Notes: generated by a model not told the origin, from the letters alone. Positions 11,523 through 22,054 are shown, counted from the first letter of the stretch. The stretch: 41,925 nucleotides of DNA from Reticulitermes lucifugus (GCA_026260175.1 JAKCWW010004324.1:1-41925); one strand, 5' to 3'. Translations and numbers: made by a program.

Positions 11523-13429
11523 AGGGCTCGACAAAAAAACAAGGATCAATGCCAGGCAGAAACAAGCATTTTTCTCTTCGTTACCACCGCTTCCAGGCCC
11601 CTTCTGAAGTCTACGAACTCTCCTATCCCATGGGTACCAGGAGCTCTTTCCTCGAAGTTAAAACAGTCAGAATGTGAATTTGAGACATGATTTAAGTGCA
11701 CAGTCCAGCTGACACCGATGTGACTTTATGGTATGATAATGGCGCAAAGAAGATTCAAATTTTTATATGTTATTATCATAAAATACACGGCCATAATTAG
11801 AGATTAGGGATCATCCTTGCACATTCGGTAACGTCACTTGCACGGCTCTTGCGTCCATTTCCTGGATCGTTCAAATCACAACCATATGCAGTCAGAGTTT
11901 CTAGAGAAACGTGACTTTCATAAAGTCGCTTTCACAATGCTTGTTTATTTACTCCATACAACTGACAATTCTATCTAGTTTCTTACGTTACACTGTACTG
12001 GTGTCACAAACCGTCACGGCTATGACAGTGTGAGAGAGTGAATTTCAGAAAAAAGCTTCGTTCAGCCTTTACGCCCGTTAAAGCACAGTGATTACTATAG
12101 TAATTTTTATCACAGTTCTGAGCACCGCACTAGTCACGGGATATCCTCCGGTGCAGGCGCAGGCATTCTATTCGACAAAGCTTCATGCTCGGTAAGGTAA
12201 CAAAAGAAGGCTCTGTATCTTTAACACAAACAAACCCCTGCACGAAGTGTGTTTTCTATGCGGTGGAAACTAGATTTTTAAAACGTTATTTAGATCTCCT
12301 CCGTAAAACACCTAGGTAGTGAGCACTCCTCAGGCCCTGTGTAACGTGCTTGCACAAACTGAGGTGTCAAGTCGCCCGCGTGGCTTCAAAGGGTCGGCTG
12401 TACACTCAAGCACGTTACAGGACCTTCAACCTCCGGTTCTAAATAAACTTCCCCATCAAGAACACAAGGATCCTTTTGACGACGGAGGGTGTTTTAAGAA
12501 TCCATACAAATTTCCGCTCCTCATATTAGTACGTCTCTTTATGCGTTTCGTAAGACAGAGTAATGTGAACACACACGGAATGTCAGTCGAACTGAATTTT
12601 GACAGAGTGTAGGAAAGCTTCTAAAATATCGTCATCTTAATTCTGTTTCCTTACCCGTTCACCAAATATCATTAGCACAACGAAATATAGGATGACATGG
12701 GTGGGGCTTGCAGCACGCAAGAGAGAAATGAGAAAAGCATAAAAAGTGAACATACCACATGTCACATTGTCTAAACCAGTGTTCTGATAGTGCGGGCTGG
12801 AACCTAGTAAGCCTGCGTCACCAACATAGCACGTGTTAAAGCAAAACCATGGTACAAAATAAAAAATCTTTAAGTATCTTGTTTTCAGTACGAAAATCAG
12901 ATGTCGTTAAGTTGTAACGCAGAAAAAATAAAGTTTAGCCGAATGGCAGCGGTCCGCGTACCACAGTGTAATAAAAAATGGCTTAAACTTCTCTTGGTCT
13001 CAGCAAAAGGGCAGCCTTAAAGCCCCTTACAACCACAGATGATGAACAGCGTAGGGGGGCGCGTAGACAGAAACATCAACGCCATCACCAATTCGCGCAG
13101 CAAAGAGCTGCGGTTCCAAAATAAACCACTCACGGAGTGGCTATGGGTGCTTTTTTTACGCTTTACATAAAACGAATTTTTTTTTTTGGCAAGAACAGAC
13201 AAATATTCGGCTACACTCAGAACGAGATTATTTCCTCGGACTGCACTTGATAGCAAGCAAGATCAATGATTAATTTCATACCATGAGGTTAATATGCAAG
13301 ATTCATTAAAATTACTCCGTCTTTCTCCCTTTGAATGTAGGATTTTGGTCCCAGATTAACATTCAGGTCATGAAGTTTAACTAAATAATAATTTAAAAAT
13401 TCATTTCATACCTAAAAGGAAACAGTCTC
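11523..13429. other. No recognisable gene
   Basis: I see nothing supportable. The 97-aa frame at 12319-12612 (+) and the 79-aa frame at 13017-13256 (-) have no recognisable domain, and no splice signals line up with them. Confidence 0.45.
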
Positions 13430-13680
13430 CATTACAAAGGTCAACCAGTTAATGTTGTTCAGAGAAATAATCGCTGTCAATTCTAAAATATCATACGAAT
13501 CACGTAAATATACCATGTGGACAAAATTAAGAGTTTCTTAATGTTAAAGTTGTGGTGCTTATAGTTACCACTGTATTTCACGGGTTAATGCGCGGGGATC
13601 TCCTTACTGAAATTTGTCGATTAAAGTAACTCGCTTGTTGTGAAATACCTCCTAACCAAACATGCATGTCTACGTTGTTG
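13430..13680. repeat. Unclassified dispersed repeat, copy A
   Basis: Blocks here recur in the same order at 17280-17460: AATAATCGCTGT; TTAATGTT followed by GTGGTGCTTATAGTTACCACTGTA; GGGTTAA; and CATGCATGTCTAC. Spacing differs and identity is moderate, so this is an old interspersed repeat of unknown type. No coding or tRNA-like part is visible. Confidence 0.55.
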
Positions 13681-13989
13681 AAAATAGCACAATCCAGAGC
13701 TGTTAGAGAGCGACGCTACGCGCAGTAATGTGTGTTATTCTACTTTTAGAGATCAATAAAAAAATAATAAAAAATAGCTTTCGAAAATGCGGAAAAGTTA
13801 ATTAGAAAGTTTACAGTAGACTAACACAGTGGTAAAGAGTCTGACTATTCGCATATTATACCCAAGAACCGCCAAACCAGCATCAGAATATTTACAAGAT
13901 TTTTGTTAGTTCCTCCAATCAAATATGTCGGTATTGCATTAAATAGGCCATGGCAATATTTTCAGTATATTCGGCGCCAAATACCTTCT

Positions 13990-14240
13990 TCAGTTGATAC
14001 GGATTCATTCATTAGTCTGTCTTACGACAGATCCATAGCCTCTGCCAAAGCGAGTTCTCCACAGCTTGTTGTTCAGTGCTTCCCCGTTCAATTTCCAGTA
14101 TCCTCTCTTTTCCTTAAGGTCATCAAGTAGCTGCTTGCATCTTCTTCCTCGTCTTTCCGTCAATTCTATCCTTCCCTCTATATTTCCTTCAATAACCTGC
14201 TTTATAAGGTAGTTTGATACGGATAACCATACTAAATTAC
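13990..14240 (-). mobile_element. Non-LTR retrotransposon 3' tail relic
   Basis: This - strand copy matches the tail at 14910-15120, including the motif block that reads as GRRGRRR / LLDDLK / KEEALDRT in the better + strand copy at 14429-14734. It is more diverged, with stops. It is the third copy of the same tail within 1.3 kb, and orientations alternate. Confidence 0.65.
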
Positions 14241-14428
14241 GGAATTACATAAATGTCAAAGTTCTCTCGCATTCATTTCAATGAATAAGTGTTAAAACAA
14301 TAAAACCAACTATCACATTCGTCTAACAACACGTATATTTGTTTTTTGAGTTATAACCCAGCTACATTTAGAGCATAACTTTGTGTGGTGCTGAAACTTA
14401 GTCACTTCGGAAAGAGGATCAGAAATAT

Positions 14429-14734
14429 TTGGGACGTTTTGAAATGTGGTGCTGGGGAAGGATGGAGAAGATCGGTTGGACCGATCAGGTGAGAAATGAG
14501 AACGTATTGCATAGCGTCAAGGAAGAGAGGAATATCCTACTTACAATAAAAAAGAGGAAGGCTAACTGGATTGGTCATATCTTGCGTAGGAACTGCCTTC
14601 TAAAACACGTTATTGAAAGAAAGATAGAAGTGACGGGAAGGCGAGGAAGAAGACGTATGCAGTTACTGGATGACCTTAAGGAAAAGAGAGGACAATGGAA
14701 ATTGAAAGAGGAAGCACTAGATCGCACTCTGTAG
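14429..14734 (+). pseudogene. Reverse transcriptase C-terminal tail fragment
   Basis: An open frame of 101 residues contains FEMWCWGRMEKIGWTDQVRN, then RKANWIGHILRRNCLL, then GRRGRRR, LLDDLK and KEEALDRT. I recognise this as the C-terminal tail of endonuclease/reverse-transcriptase proteins of insect non-LTR retrotransposons, lying beyond the polymerase domain. It has no catalytic part, so it is a 5'-truncated copy. The frame starts with an alternative codon, which is further evidence that it is not an independent gene. It forms the left arm of the inverted repeat. Confidence 0.8.
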
Positions 14735-14774
14735 AGAACTCGCTTTGAAAGACAGACTACCGCAAGAATGAACC

Positions 14775-14817
14775 CAGCTACATGTTTCAGCTTTTCAAAA
14801 AGCCATTATCAGGCTGC
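14775..14817 (-). ncRNA. Hammerhead-like motif (copy 3), all three stems
   Basis: On the - strand: GCAGC, CUGAUAA, U, the hairpin GGCUUUUUGAAAAGCU, GAAAC, AU, GUA, GCUGG. Stem II is a 6-7-bp hairpin directly against GAAA. AC/GU forms a 2-bp stem III with an AU loop. CAGC/GCUG forms a 4-bp stem I at the expected cleavage side. Departures are CUGAUAA (A for the core G) and an extra U before stem II. It lies at the inner edge of the inverted repeat. Confidence 0.45.
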
Positions 14818-14854
14818 GCATAAGGACCAAAAAGCTGTAAAGTATTTTCTTACG

Positions 14855-14898
14855 CACAGTCTGGTGATGGCTTTTTGAAAACTGAAACATGTAGGTGG
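14855..14898 (+). ncRNA. Hammerhead-like motif (copy 4), inverted partner of copy 3
   Basis: The + strand reads CUGGUGA, U, GGCUUUUUGAAAACU, GAAAC, AU, GUA, GGUGG. It is the inverted-repeat partner of the motif at 14775-14817 but has decayed further: A to G in the core and loss of most of stem I. Confidence 0.35.
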
Positions 14899-14909
14899 GT
14901 TCATTCATT

Positions 14910-15300
14910 CCGTAGTCTGTCTTACGACAGGTACGTAGCCTCTTCCTAAGCGAGTTCTCCAAAGAGTGCGATCTAGTGCTTCCTCTTTCAATTTCCAGTG
15001 TCTCTCCTTTCCTTAAGGTAATCCAGTAGCTTCATACGTCTTCTTCCTCGTCTTCCCGTCACTTACACCTTTGCCTCTATCTTTCCTTCAATAACGTGTT
15101 TTAGAAGACAGTTTCTACGGAAGATGTGACCAATCCAGTTAACCTTTCTTCTTTTTATTGTATGTAGGATATTCCTCTCTTCCTTGAAGCTATGTAATAC
15201 GTCTCATTTCTCACACGATCGGTCCAACCGATCTTCTCCATCCTTCCCCAGCACCACATTTCAAAACTTCCCAGGTATTTCTGATCTGCTTTCCGAAGCG
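14910..15300 (-). pseudogene. Reverse transcriptase C-terminal tail fragment, inverted copy
   Basis: Reverse complement of the 14429-14734 tail, with the same blocks in the same order (for example, the complement of GATCGGTTGGACCGATC at 15217-15240). It forms the right arm of the inverted repeat and carries frameshifts. It is not a gene. Confidence 0.75.
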
Positions 15301-15399
15301 TCCAATTTTCAGTACCATGCAAAGCTATGTTTCAAATGTAGCTGGGTTATACCTCAAAAAATAAATATACATGTTGTTAGACGGATGTGATAGTTGGTT

Positions 15400-15659
15400 C
15401 TTTTTTTTGCATGGTGAAGGGCCCCGCAGCAGATGCTACGGACGCACCACAGCCTTAAGACTTTCTGTGCAACCCTATGATGAACATGAAGATGAGCAGT
15501 TTTTTACCAAGTTTTACAAGTAATGGAGCACCAGTGGAATGAAATTGANNNNNNNNNNNNNNNNNNNNNNNNNNNNNNNNNNNNNNNNNNNNNNNNNNCG
15601 AACCCGGGCCTCCGCAGTGGAAGGCCGGCGACTAACCGCCTGAGCCATGGCACGGCCCA
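15400..15659 (-). mobile_element. tRNA-derived SINE (family 2) holding the assembly gap
   Basis: On the - strand it has the same tRNA-like head (GCCATGGCTCAGGCGGTTAG, then a B box within CGGAGGCCCGGGTTCG) and the same 3' block (GCAGGGCCC, TTCACCA or similar, then a poly(A)-like tail) as the intact copy at 40516-40801. The flanks ATAGTTGGTT at 15390-15399 and 15660-15669 are an exact 10-bp target-site duplication. It inserted into the right arm of the inverted repeat. Part of its middle is replaced by 50 N. Confidence 0.85.
15549..15598. other. Assembly gap, exactly 50 N
   Basis: A run of exactly 50 N is usually a placeholder for a gap of unknown size. By comparison with the intact family member at 40.5 kb, the missing part is SINE body sequence near the tRNA-like head. 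Confidence 0.95.
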
Positions 15660-15683
15660 ATAGTTGGTTTTATTGCTTTAATG

Positions 15684-16265
15684 CATATAACACAACGAGA
15701 TGAATCGCCTTGAGAATAAGTTTTAGATTACTTTAATGCTACTGGTCCAACTGCAGAAATTACGCCGGTATGTTATTAGCAGACAAAAGTGTAAGGACCG
15801 GAGAGGAAGACATCACAGACTATTTCAAAATTCTACCTGGCATATCTGACTTTACCAAGCAGGAGGGCTAATCACCACCGAGAGACATTAAAACCAGAGC
15901 AGGCGGCATTTCTAAACTCGATCTCGTGAACATCCAGCCCGCTTAAAATTCCTACCAGCCCTTACAACAGGCCAAAACAGCTTCCTCTAAGTCAGCAGTT
16001 AACATACTAATAATACGTTTAAATTATTAAAAGTATGAACATTATAGGCGCTTTAAGTGGAGAATTTCCCTACTTTTAATATTTTAAAATCACTATTAGT
16101 AGCTATATTATCAATTTTTCAGTATTTTAAACATAATTTTACAAAATTTTGTAAAAAGTTCTTATTCCCAAGGCCACTTACATATGTATTTTTATATAAC
16201 AATATATCTGTAAGGTTTTGAGATCTCAAACCACGCAACTGTGAATATTTTCATTCTATTCTTGT
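15684..16265. other. No recognisable gene
   Basis: AT-rich sequence beyond the inverted repeat. No open frame of note and no element ends seen. Confidence 0.45.
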
Positions 16266-16268
16266 AGA

Positions 16269-16312
16269 CGGCGTGATGATGGCTATATTTATATTGCCGA
16301 AACATGTAGCTG
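16269..16312 (+). ncRNA. Hammerhead-like motif (copy 5), all three stems
   Basis: The + strand reads CGGC, GUGAUGA, U, GGCUAUAUUUAUAUUGCC, GAAAC, AU, GUA, GCUGC. Stem II is a long hairpin (GGC/GCC plus four A-U pairs across one U-U mismatch). AC/GU is a 2-bp stem III. CGGC/GCUG gives a 4-bp stem I. The first core base is G rather than C, which would be expected to impair cleavage. Confidence 0.42.
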
Positions 16313-16855
16313 CTTTTGTGCAGTAAATAAACAGCAAACAAAACGGGGATGAATTACCTTAAGATTAAACACAGTTTCTTTGAAAGCCTTCGATGACTTT
16401 TGTGGAACTTAGAAAGGTGTAAAAGCGTGTTTCTGTCAAGGGAGATTACTATGAAGGAAAATAAAACAATTTTCTTCTATTTCCTGTGTATTTGTTGTTA
16501 TAGACTGGGTCCCCAAACTTTATTTTTGACGCCACATGAGTAAACTCGTAAGACTGGCGGGAAAAATATACCGGGCATGACATGTTGTCACAGACATTGC
16601 GTAGCTAGAGAGTCAAGTCTTGTGGCGTGTTAAGCCGTGTCGCCTGGTAAAGAATTACGGTCTTTCGAAACGTCGGAAATCATGTTTTCATTATATGACG
16701 ATGCGTAAGCGCTAAACTAGGCTACGCACGTTAGATTTTAGAACATGCTCGCAGCGTCTTAATTTGAAAAGCCCGTATACGAATGTATACATTACATCTA
16801 CATGACCATTGTCATTAAAATATATTGCGCTATATAACAAATAATAGTATTATAT

Positions 16856-17104
16856 TTTTCCATGGCGCGACAGCCCCTAGTGGGCCAGGGCCTACTCATT
16901 ATCGAGTTTTCACGATCACACTCATACACACCACACTCGGTAAGACTCCTCTGGACGAATGATCGGCCCGACGCAGAAACCTCTCTACCTGACAGCACAC
17001 AACACTCACAAGGGACAAACGTCCAAGCCCCCGGTGGGATTTGAACCCGCAAACGCAGGAAGCGAGCGGCCGCAGACCCACGCCTTACACCGCGCAGCCA
17101 CTGA
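16856..17104 (-). mobile_element. tRNA-derived SINE (family 3)
   Basis: The - strand begins with a tRNA-like head: A box TGGCTGCGCGGT and a perfect B box GGTTCAAATCC (at about 17036-17047), followed by about 180 bp of unrelated body ending near CGCGCCATGGAAAAATATAA. TATTATA or a slightly longer ATTA-rich string flanks both sides, but low complexity makes the target-site duplication uncertain. Three overlapping 60-84-aa frames here are shadows. Confidence 0.7.
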
Positions 17105-17279
17105 ATACTATTATTATACTACTCTTTATTACTGTTATCACTTGTATTTATCGTTTTATTCGTTATTCCAAGCAATGCTTTTAATAAAAAAAAGGTGAAA
17201 ATATGTAATATAAACGTCCTTGAGGTATATCAAGGTTACAATGCTGACTCCAGTATACTTCACACAAAACACACTCCTC

Positions 17280-17460
17280 CATCACTCAGACCAGTACGTT
17301 ACTTCTACTTAAGAAAATAATCGCTGTTCCGTGTGAGAATCGCATAAAACATAAACAAACTGCGAGAACAATGTCCAGAGTTCTTTTAATGTTGTAGCAG
17401 GTGGTACTTACAGTAACCACTATACTTTAAAGGGTTAAGTAACCCATGCATGTCTACAAA
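17280..17460. repeat. Unclassified dispersed repeat, copy B
   Basis: Partner of 13430-13680 with the same ordered blocks, shorter by about 70 bp. It includes AATAATCGCTGT, TTAATGTT followed by GGTGGTACTTACAGTAACCA, GGGTTAA and CATGCATGTCTAC. Confidence 0.55.
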
Positions 17461-18016
17461 CGAAATCGAGATTCGGACTACTTGAAACAACTACTGAGGG
17501 AAAAGAGGAAGGTCCAATCACTTCTTGTCACGATCAGCATGAAACTTTCCTTCCAGCCACACACACATACACACACACGCGCGCACTGAATGCACTTAGT
17601 ATTAACATAAATGTAGGAAGTAGGCACAGTAACGCTGTTCCAAGTATTGCAAGTCGATTGATATTCTGTACCAACAAGCACAGCCTTTCATGTACTCAAG
17701 AGAGACAGAGCCGGTACGATTATGTAATATAATTACTTCACCTACCTTCTCTTATTTTGTCATCGATGGTGAAAAGTCTGGAACTCTTCGTACTATATGG
17801 GTCCAACTTTTGCCACTATTGTCTTCAAATCGCTATTAAAATATTGCACTGATATGGTTCTTGTATTTTCAAAAATACCTAAAGTTTTGGCGCGAGAAAA
17901 TTGTTACTTCTGTTACCTCACTAACAGACGACTGACGACTGACTGTATCAACAGGTGAGTGGCAGCTCCTCATAGAGTGCAGCACACTGCAGCAAGTACT
18001 ATTGGAAGCCTACACT
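17461..18016. other. No gene; (CA)n/(CG)n microsatellite at 17558-17586
   Basis: A dinucleotide CA tract passing into CGCG lies at about 17558-17586. Otherwise I see nothing. Confidence 0.5.
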
Positions 18017-18560
18017 GATCGATGTAAATCGAGGGGAGCAAATCGATTAAGAGATTATTGCTATCTGTGATTGCTACAGTATGACTTACGGAAATGTGTC
18101 CAACAAGCTGTCATCAGCTGTAGCTTATTGAATGGTGACTGAGAATGTCAAGTCGCAAAAGAAAGTGAAAATAAAATTTGAGAGGAAGAAAATCATGTAG
18201 ATATATAAAATAATCCCTGAAGTTACTTTTCAGTAAATTCTCTTAACTAAAATGAAACATGTGATTAAGGAGAGACTTTAATTCAATCTGCAAAAGAAGA
18301 GCTAAGTCCCTTGGTTGATAATTTTGATTCACGTCCACGTCTGAGACATGCACTTACGCATTGATCGGTTTAATGGCAGCTCATAGTTAGAGCGCGTAAT
18401 ATGGAAATGACAGGTAAGTAACTTTGTTAATTTTGTGAGTATTGGCATGTCACGTAATATCCGTAGAGAATCTACTACTACTCGGTGGCTCAGTACAGAG
18501 AACTAGATTAACGTCACGTTTGCTGATGTCCTGGCAGCATTTTCGCTTTTACATAAAGTG
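18017..18560 (+). pseudogene. Decayed duplicate of PSMB6 promoter and first exon
   Basis: Ordered blocks match the PSMB6 5' region: 18017-18052 with 33307-33342 (ATCGAT-rich block), 18225-18262 with 33643-33680, a TGGTTGRYAATYYTGATT block with one near 33714, and 18447-18506 with 33811-33870. The last reads MSRNIRRESTTTRWLSTEN then TAG, against [19 protein letters not shown] in PSMB6. The stop removes the end of the propeptide, and no exon 2-5 sequence follows. Because promoter and intron-side sequence are included, it is a DNA-level segmental duplicate, not a processed copy. Spacing differs by indels. Confidence 0.6.
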
Positions 18561-19604
18561 TGGCCAGAGCTATGGAAAGGGGGAAGACCACATTCTTAAT
18601 ACACATAATCTGTCCACAGAACACAGTCCTCCCTCATAAGGCAATAGTGACATAGCTAAGTAAGAAATTACCTGCCTTTTATGCAACCATAAGGTTTATT
18701 ACCATTTTCACCAGAAGCAAAAATTGGTCCAGCTCGTGAGTAGATGAATCCAGTCCAAACTCTTACACATGATTTACTAATCATATGTGAAATTTATGAA
18801 GGCATGTTATCTTTTAGAGAAATACAGTGCACAAGGCAATTCTCATTCTCACCATATTGCATAGGTGTAAGCAGAATTTGAGAAACTCTTACATAAAGTG
18901 ATAATGTGTATAATAGCTTAGTTACTGGAGAAGCAACAGACTGGAAGACTTGGCAGCAGTTCCAAGAACTCACATAACCACCACATTTGGAATGGCTCTT
19001 ATTTCCACTGATCGTGGGGTGGGGCATGATCTTAATCATTCCCATTTATGTTGAGGTAAAAACTGCATGGAATTACAAATTCGCATCCCCTGTGTCTCCA
19101 GGGACATGCCTGTTGCTCAGGCATGTTCCTTTTAACCCAGTGACACGTATTTCACAGTGTGGATTTGTGTTGCACATTGTTGACTGGGAAGCAAATAAAG
19201 AAGTGAATGATGCGTGGTAAATTGTTCAGCACTTCTGTAAGAAACGTTCCCATACCATACCACTTTCTTCCATGTTCTTGAGGGATGATTAGAATCTTCT
19301 AGAACTGGCCAGCAGAAGGACTGGTGAATATTTTATTTCTTATTGTTTGACAGGGCTACAGTTTGTTTCTTCTTCCAGGTAGGAAAACATGTTGAACAAC
19401 GAAATGAGGGCAGAGGACTAAAGTTGAAGATTGGCTTTATATATATGTGGCTGGTAAAAGGAAAATAACTTATTCTGCACAAGTTACATTCTGGATGACA
19501 TTTATAGCTGGCAAGACTCGTAACCTTGAATTCTGGGGATAGAAACAGAGTAATTGTGTATTTTTAAGAGACTATGGTCTCCTGCAGTAGCCAGCATAAG
19601 AGTT
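18561..19604. other. Unassigned sequence between PSMB6 duplicate and LINE
   Basis: No domain recognised. Short frames at 18794-19045 (-) and 18987-19220 (+) show no family motif. It may be 5' untranslated LINE sequence or the end of the duplicated segment. Confidence 0.35.
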
Positions 19605-19618
19605 GTTGACAAGCAATT

Positions 19619-20680
19619 ATGTTTTTGTGTGGTGTTATACTTGCTAGCCAGCAATGGCTGCAAGGAGAGACTTGTGTTTTGCATGTGAAACCCCATTCCA
19701 TGGCAATAGAAAACCATCAATGTCATGTTTGTGAGCCTTGTTTTCATTGTGCATGTTTGCAAATTGGTGATAATGAGCAAGGATTATACACGTCTACAGA
19801 CAGATCTTCCTAGAAGGGTGGGGCTTACACTAAGCTCATAAAATCTACGGGAACAGGAAATTTTCCCGTGAAAACTCAGCAATCATTGTTGACTTCAGAA
19901 TTAGCCAAGAAGGTGATATCTCCTGAGAGGGAACTCAATTTGCCTACAGTTACTGCAAGTAAGTCACTCAGCATTTAAATTGAAACTGTTAGACATAATG
20001 GTTATGCCACCTTGAATATGGTTCAGAAGTTCTGTTATGTGGTCACCATTTTACTTAATGATGTGGTCCAACTAAAATGCGATAATGCAGCCCCGAAAAT
20101 TGGCGACCCTAAAGGGCTCCTTCAAAGCATTCCTGGGCTACACAAAATGTATCTGCAGAGACGGCAGTACCTTCAAAGGTGGGTGTTATGACGTACAGAG
20201 ATATCACTGGCAGCCAGCCAGCTTAGCATAAAATTAACAATCCTGAAAATTCTCAGCATATAAATGTTTCTGACCAGAATGCTGCTTCACCTAGCACGGT
20301 TGTGGCCTTTTCTGCTGGTATACTTGCAGACCCTACTGCTAAAACTGGGACATTGCAAAACCTGTGGAGGATGGTTTTATGACTGTTACAAGGAGAAAGT
20401 GGGGTGGCATCACCACGTGCAAACCCAAAGCAATACAGGAAACCTAAGACCCCTATAATTGGTGTCCACAACCTTCCTCTCTTTCTATAACATGTAGGAA
20501 GGTGAAAACCAGATCCCTTTTATGTCCCAGTTTCTGCCCAATGTCACCTGCATTCCTTAAACAAACAATTTAAATTGCCTGTGCTTCTCTGTACCAGGCT
20601 AAAAACAAAGTTTAACACTTATACTGCCTTCCATGTCTCTGTGGTTGCAGCATTTTCCAGCACCATGGAAGTAGCCATTG
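19619..20680 (+). pseudogene. LINE ORF1 relic (PHD-like finger, ORF1 C-terminal block)
   Basis: The + strand reads, across several frames, CHVCEPCFHCACLQIGDNEQ (about 19717-19775), a PHD-like Cys/His cluster; then ELAKK, SPEREL, LPTVTASKSLSI; and near 20590 RLKTKFNTYTAFHVSV. In the LINE family this resembles, ORF1 carries a PHD-like finger at its N-terminus and a block like the last one near its C-terminus. ORF1 proteins bind element RNA. The copy has many stops and cannot make the protein. Confidence 0.7.
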
Positions 20681-20689
20681 TGCCTAACC

Positions 20690-21905
20690 TCAAGAAAGGT
20701 AACAGTGCCCATTGTAGTAATTATGACATATTTCTCTTCTTAATAATTTCTCAAAAGTATTTGAATTTGTAGTACATGAACATTTATTGCATTACTTTAA
20801 GCTTAAACTAAATTCTTGTCAAAATGGCTTTGTTAAATTTAAATCCACAGTTACAAACTTAGTAACTTATCTACACCACACTTCTCCTTTAGTTACTTCC
20901 CAGCATCAAGTGGCTGCTATTCATTTTTATCTTAGTAGTGCATTTTTACCTTGTTCCACAATTTATTTTGCAAAAACTTGGCACTTTTGGGCTCTCCAGT
21001 GGTTTTGTCAGCTGGTTTCACAGCTACGTAACCGAATATTAATCTTTTGTAGGTATTTTGAATATTTCATTGCCTTTTCCAGTTCTTTCCACGATCTGCC
21101 CTGGGGCCTCTCCTGTTTAATATTTTTATCAATGCTTTTCGTAATGTCATTAAATATTTTACGCGTCTGCTTTTTGCCAGTGATACCAAAGCTTTTAATG
21201 TCATAAATTAAATTAATGATTGCACTCAGATGCAATCTGGTATCGACTGTAAATAAGGTTGGTGTATTACTAATGTCATGAAACAGAATACTGGTAAAAT
21301 GACAGTCTTCACCTTCACTGGGAAAACAAATATAAAAATACTTATACACTGTGACGCCTGTATTATTCAGGCTGACACCATAAGAGATTAGGGAGTCCTA
21401 ATAGATTCAAAACTACATTTTCATGAACATGTTGATTATATTTTTCCCCGGTTAAGTCACGAGGCCTGATTCAAACCATCAACATATTCTTTCTCTACAC
21501 TTGATTGTATGTTTCTGTTTTAGTTTACCTTAATGACGCCCAAGCTGGAATACACTCCAGTTGCTTGGAATTCAGTTACATCTACAGATACCAAAAAGCT
21601 TGAACGCATCCAGTGGAAATTTCTACCCTTGTCTCAAAACCATTTCTTTTCATATAAAAATTTCAGTTATGATGCACTTCATCATTTAAAGCTTCAGGTG
21701 AAAAAACACTACCTTGTTGCTCTCTTTTTTTATTAATATTTATATTATTTAAAAAATTGTCCCTGATGGACAATTTAAGAGACTCCCCCATGTTTTCTGG
21801 GGTTAAACACAAAAATTGTCCTTTGGCTAGATGCATAAAAGCAGCAACCTTTGTCTGCAGAGATGTACACGTATTTAGAAAACCAATTACTCTTGTAAAA
21901 TAAAT
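20690..21905 (+). pseudogene. LINE reverse transcriptase relic
   Basis: Recognisable polymerase blocks appear in order: a KKGN.A.CSNY block at about 20690-20730; NSCQNGFVKFKSTVTNLVTY at 20809-20868; a decayed PGAS / LF.IFIN stretch near 21105-21130; LLFASDTKAFNVIN at about 21165; then PKLEYTPVAWNSVTSTDTKK and LERIQWKF at 21538-21625; and VCRDVHVF near 21855. The usual FADD active site reads FASD, so one of the two catalytic aspartates is gone, and at least five in-frame stops or frame changes lie between blocks. Confidence 0.8.
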
Positions 21906-22054
21906 TTTATATTAATTGACTCTCACTGCTCACAAATTATAGACTCTTGTTCTTGTATTAGAATTTTATTAGAACCTGTAAATATTTTAGTAGGGTGTTG
22001 AGACGGTATTCACACTTGCCTTACCCGTTATTGTATTCTGTTTTGCTTTTGTTT

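Larger units (their letters stand above)
14292..15683. repeat. Long inverted repeat (arms about 530 bp) with short spacer
   Basis: The left arm (about 14292-14817) and right arm (about 14855-15399, resuming after a SINE at 15670-15683) are diverged reverse complements. Outer ends read AACCAACTATCACATTCGTC and GACGGATGTGATAGTTGGTT. Each arm holds a reverse-transcriptase tail pointing toward the centre and a hammerhead-like motif at the inner edge. This is a head-to-head pair of element 3' ends or a true palindromic element. Confidence 0.75.

Noticed and set aside
16640..16675. Ninth hammerhead-like motif (CTGGTAA ... GAAACGTC)
   Set aside because: The first core block has two changes, and stem II has to be offset; too weak to count.
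16798..17081. Overlapping 60-84-residue frames on both strands
   Set aside because: All cross the SINE at 16856-17104 and have no protein features.
17030..17104. Possible functional tRNA gene on the - strand
   Set aside because: Good A and B boxes but no foldable acceptor stem or anticodon arm, and it is continuous with a SINE body; the same holds for the heads at 3.5, 15.6, 29.4 and 40.5 kb.
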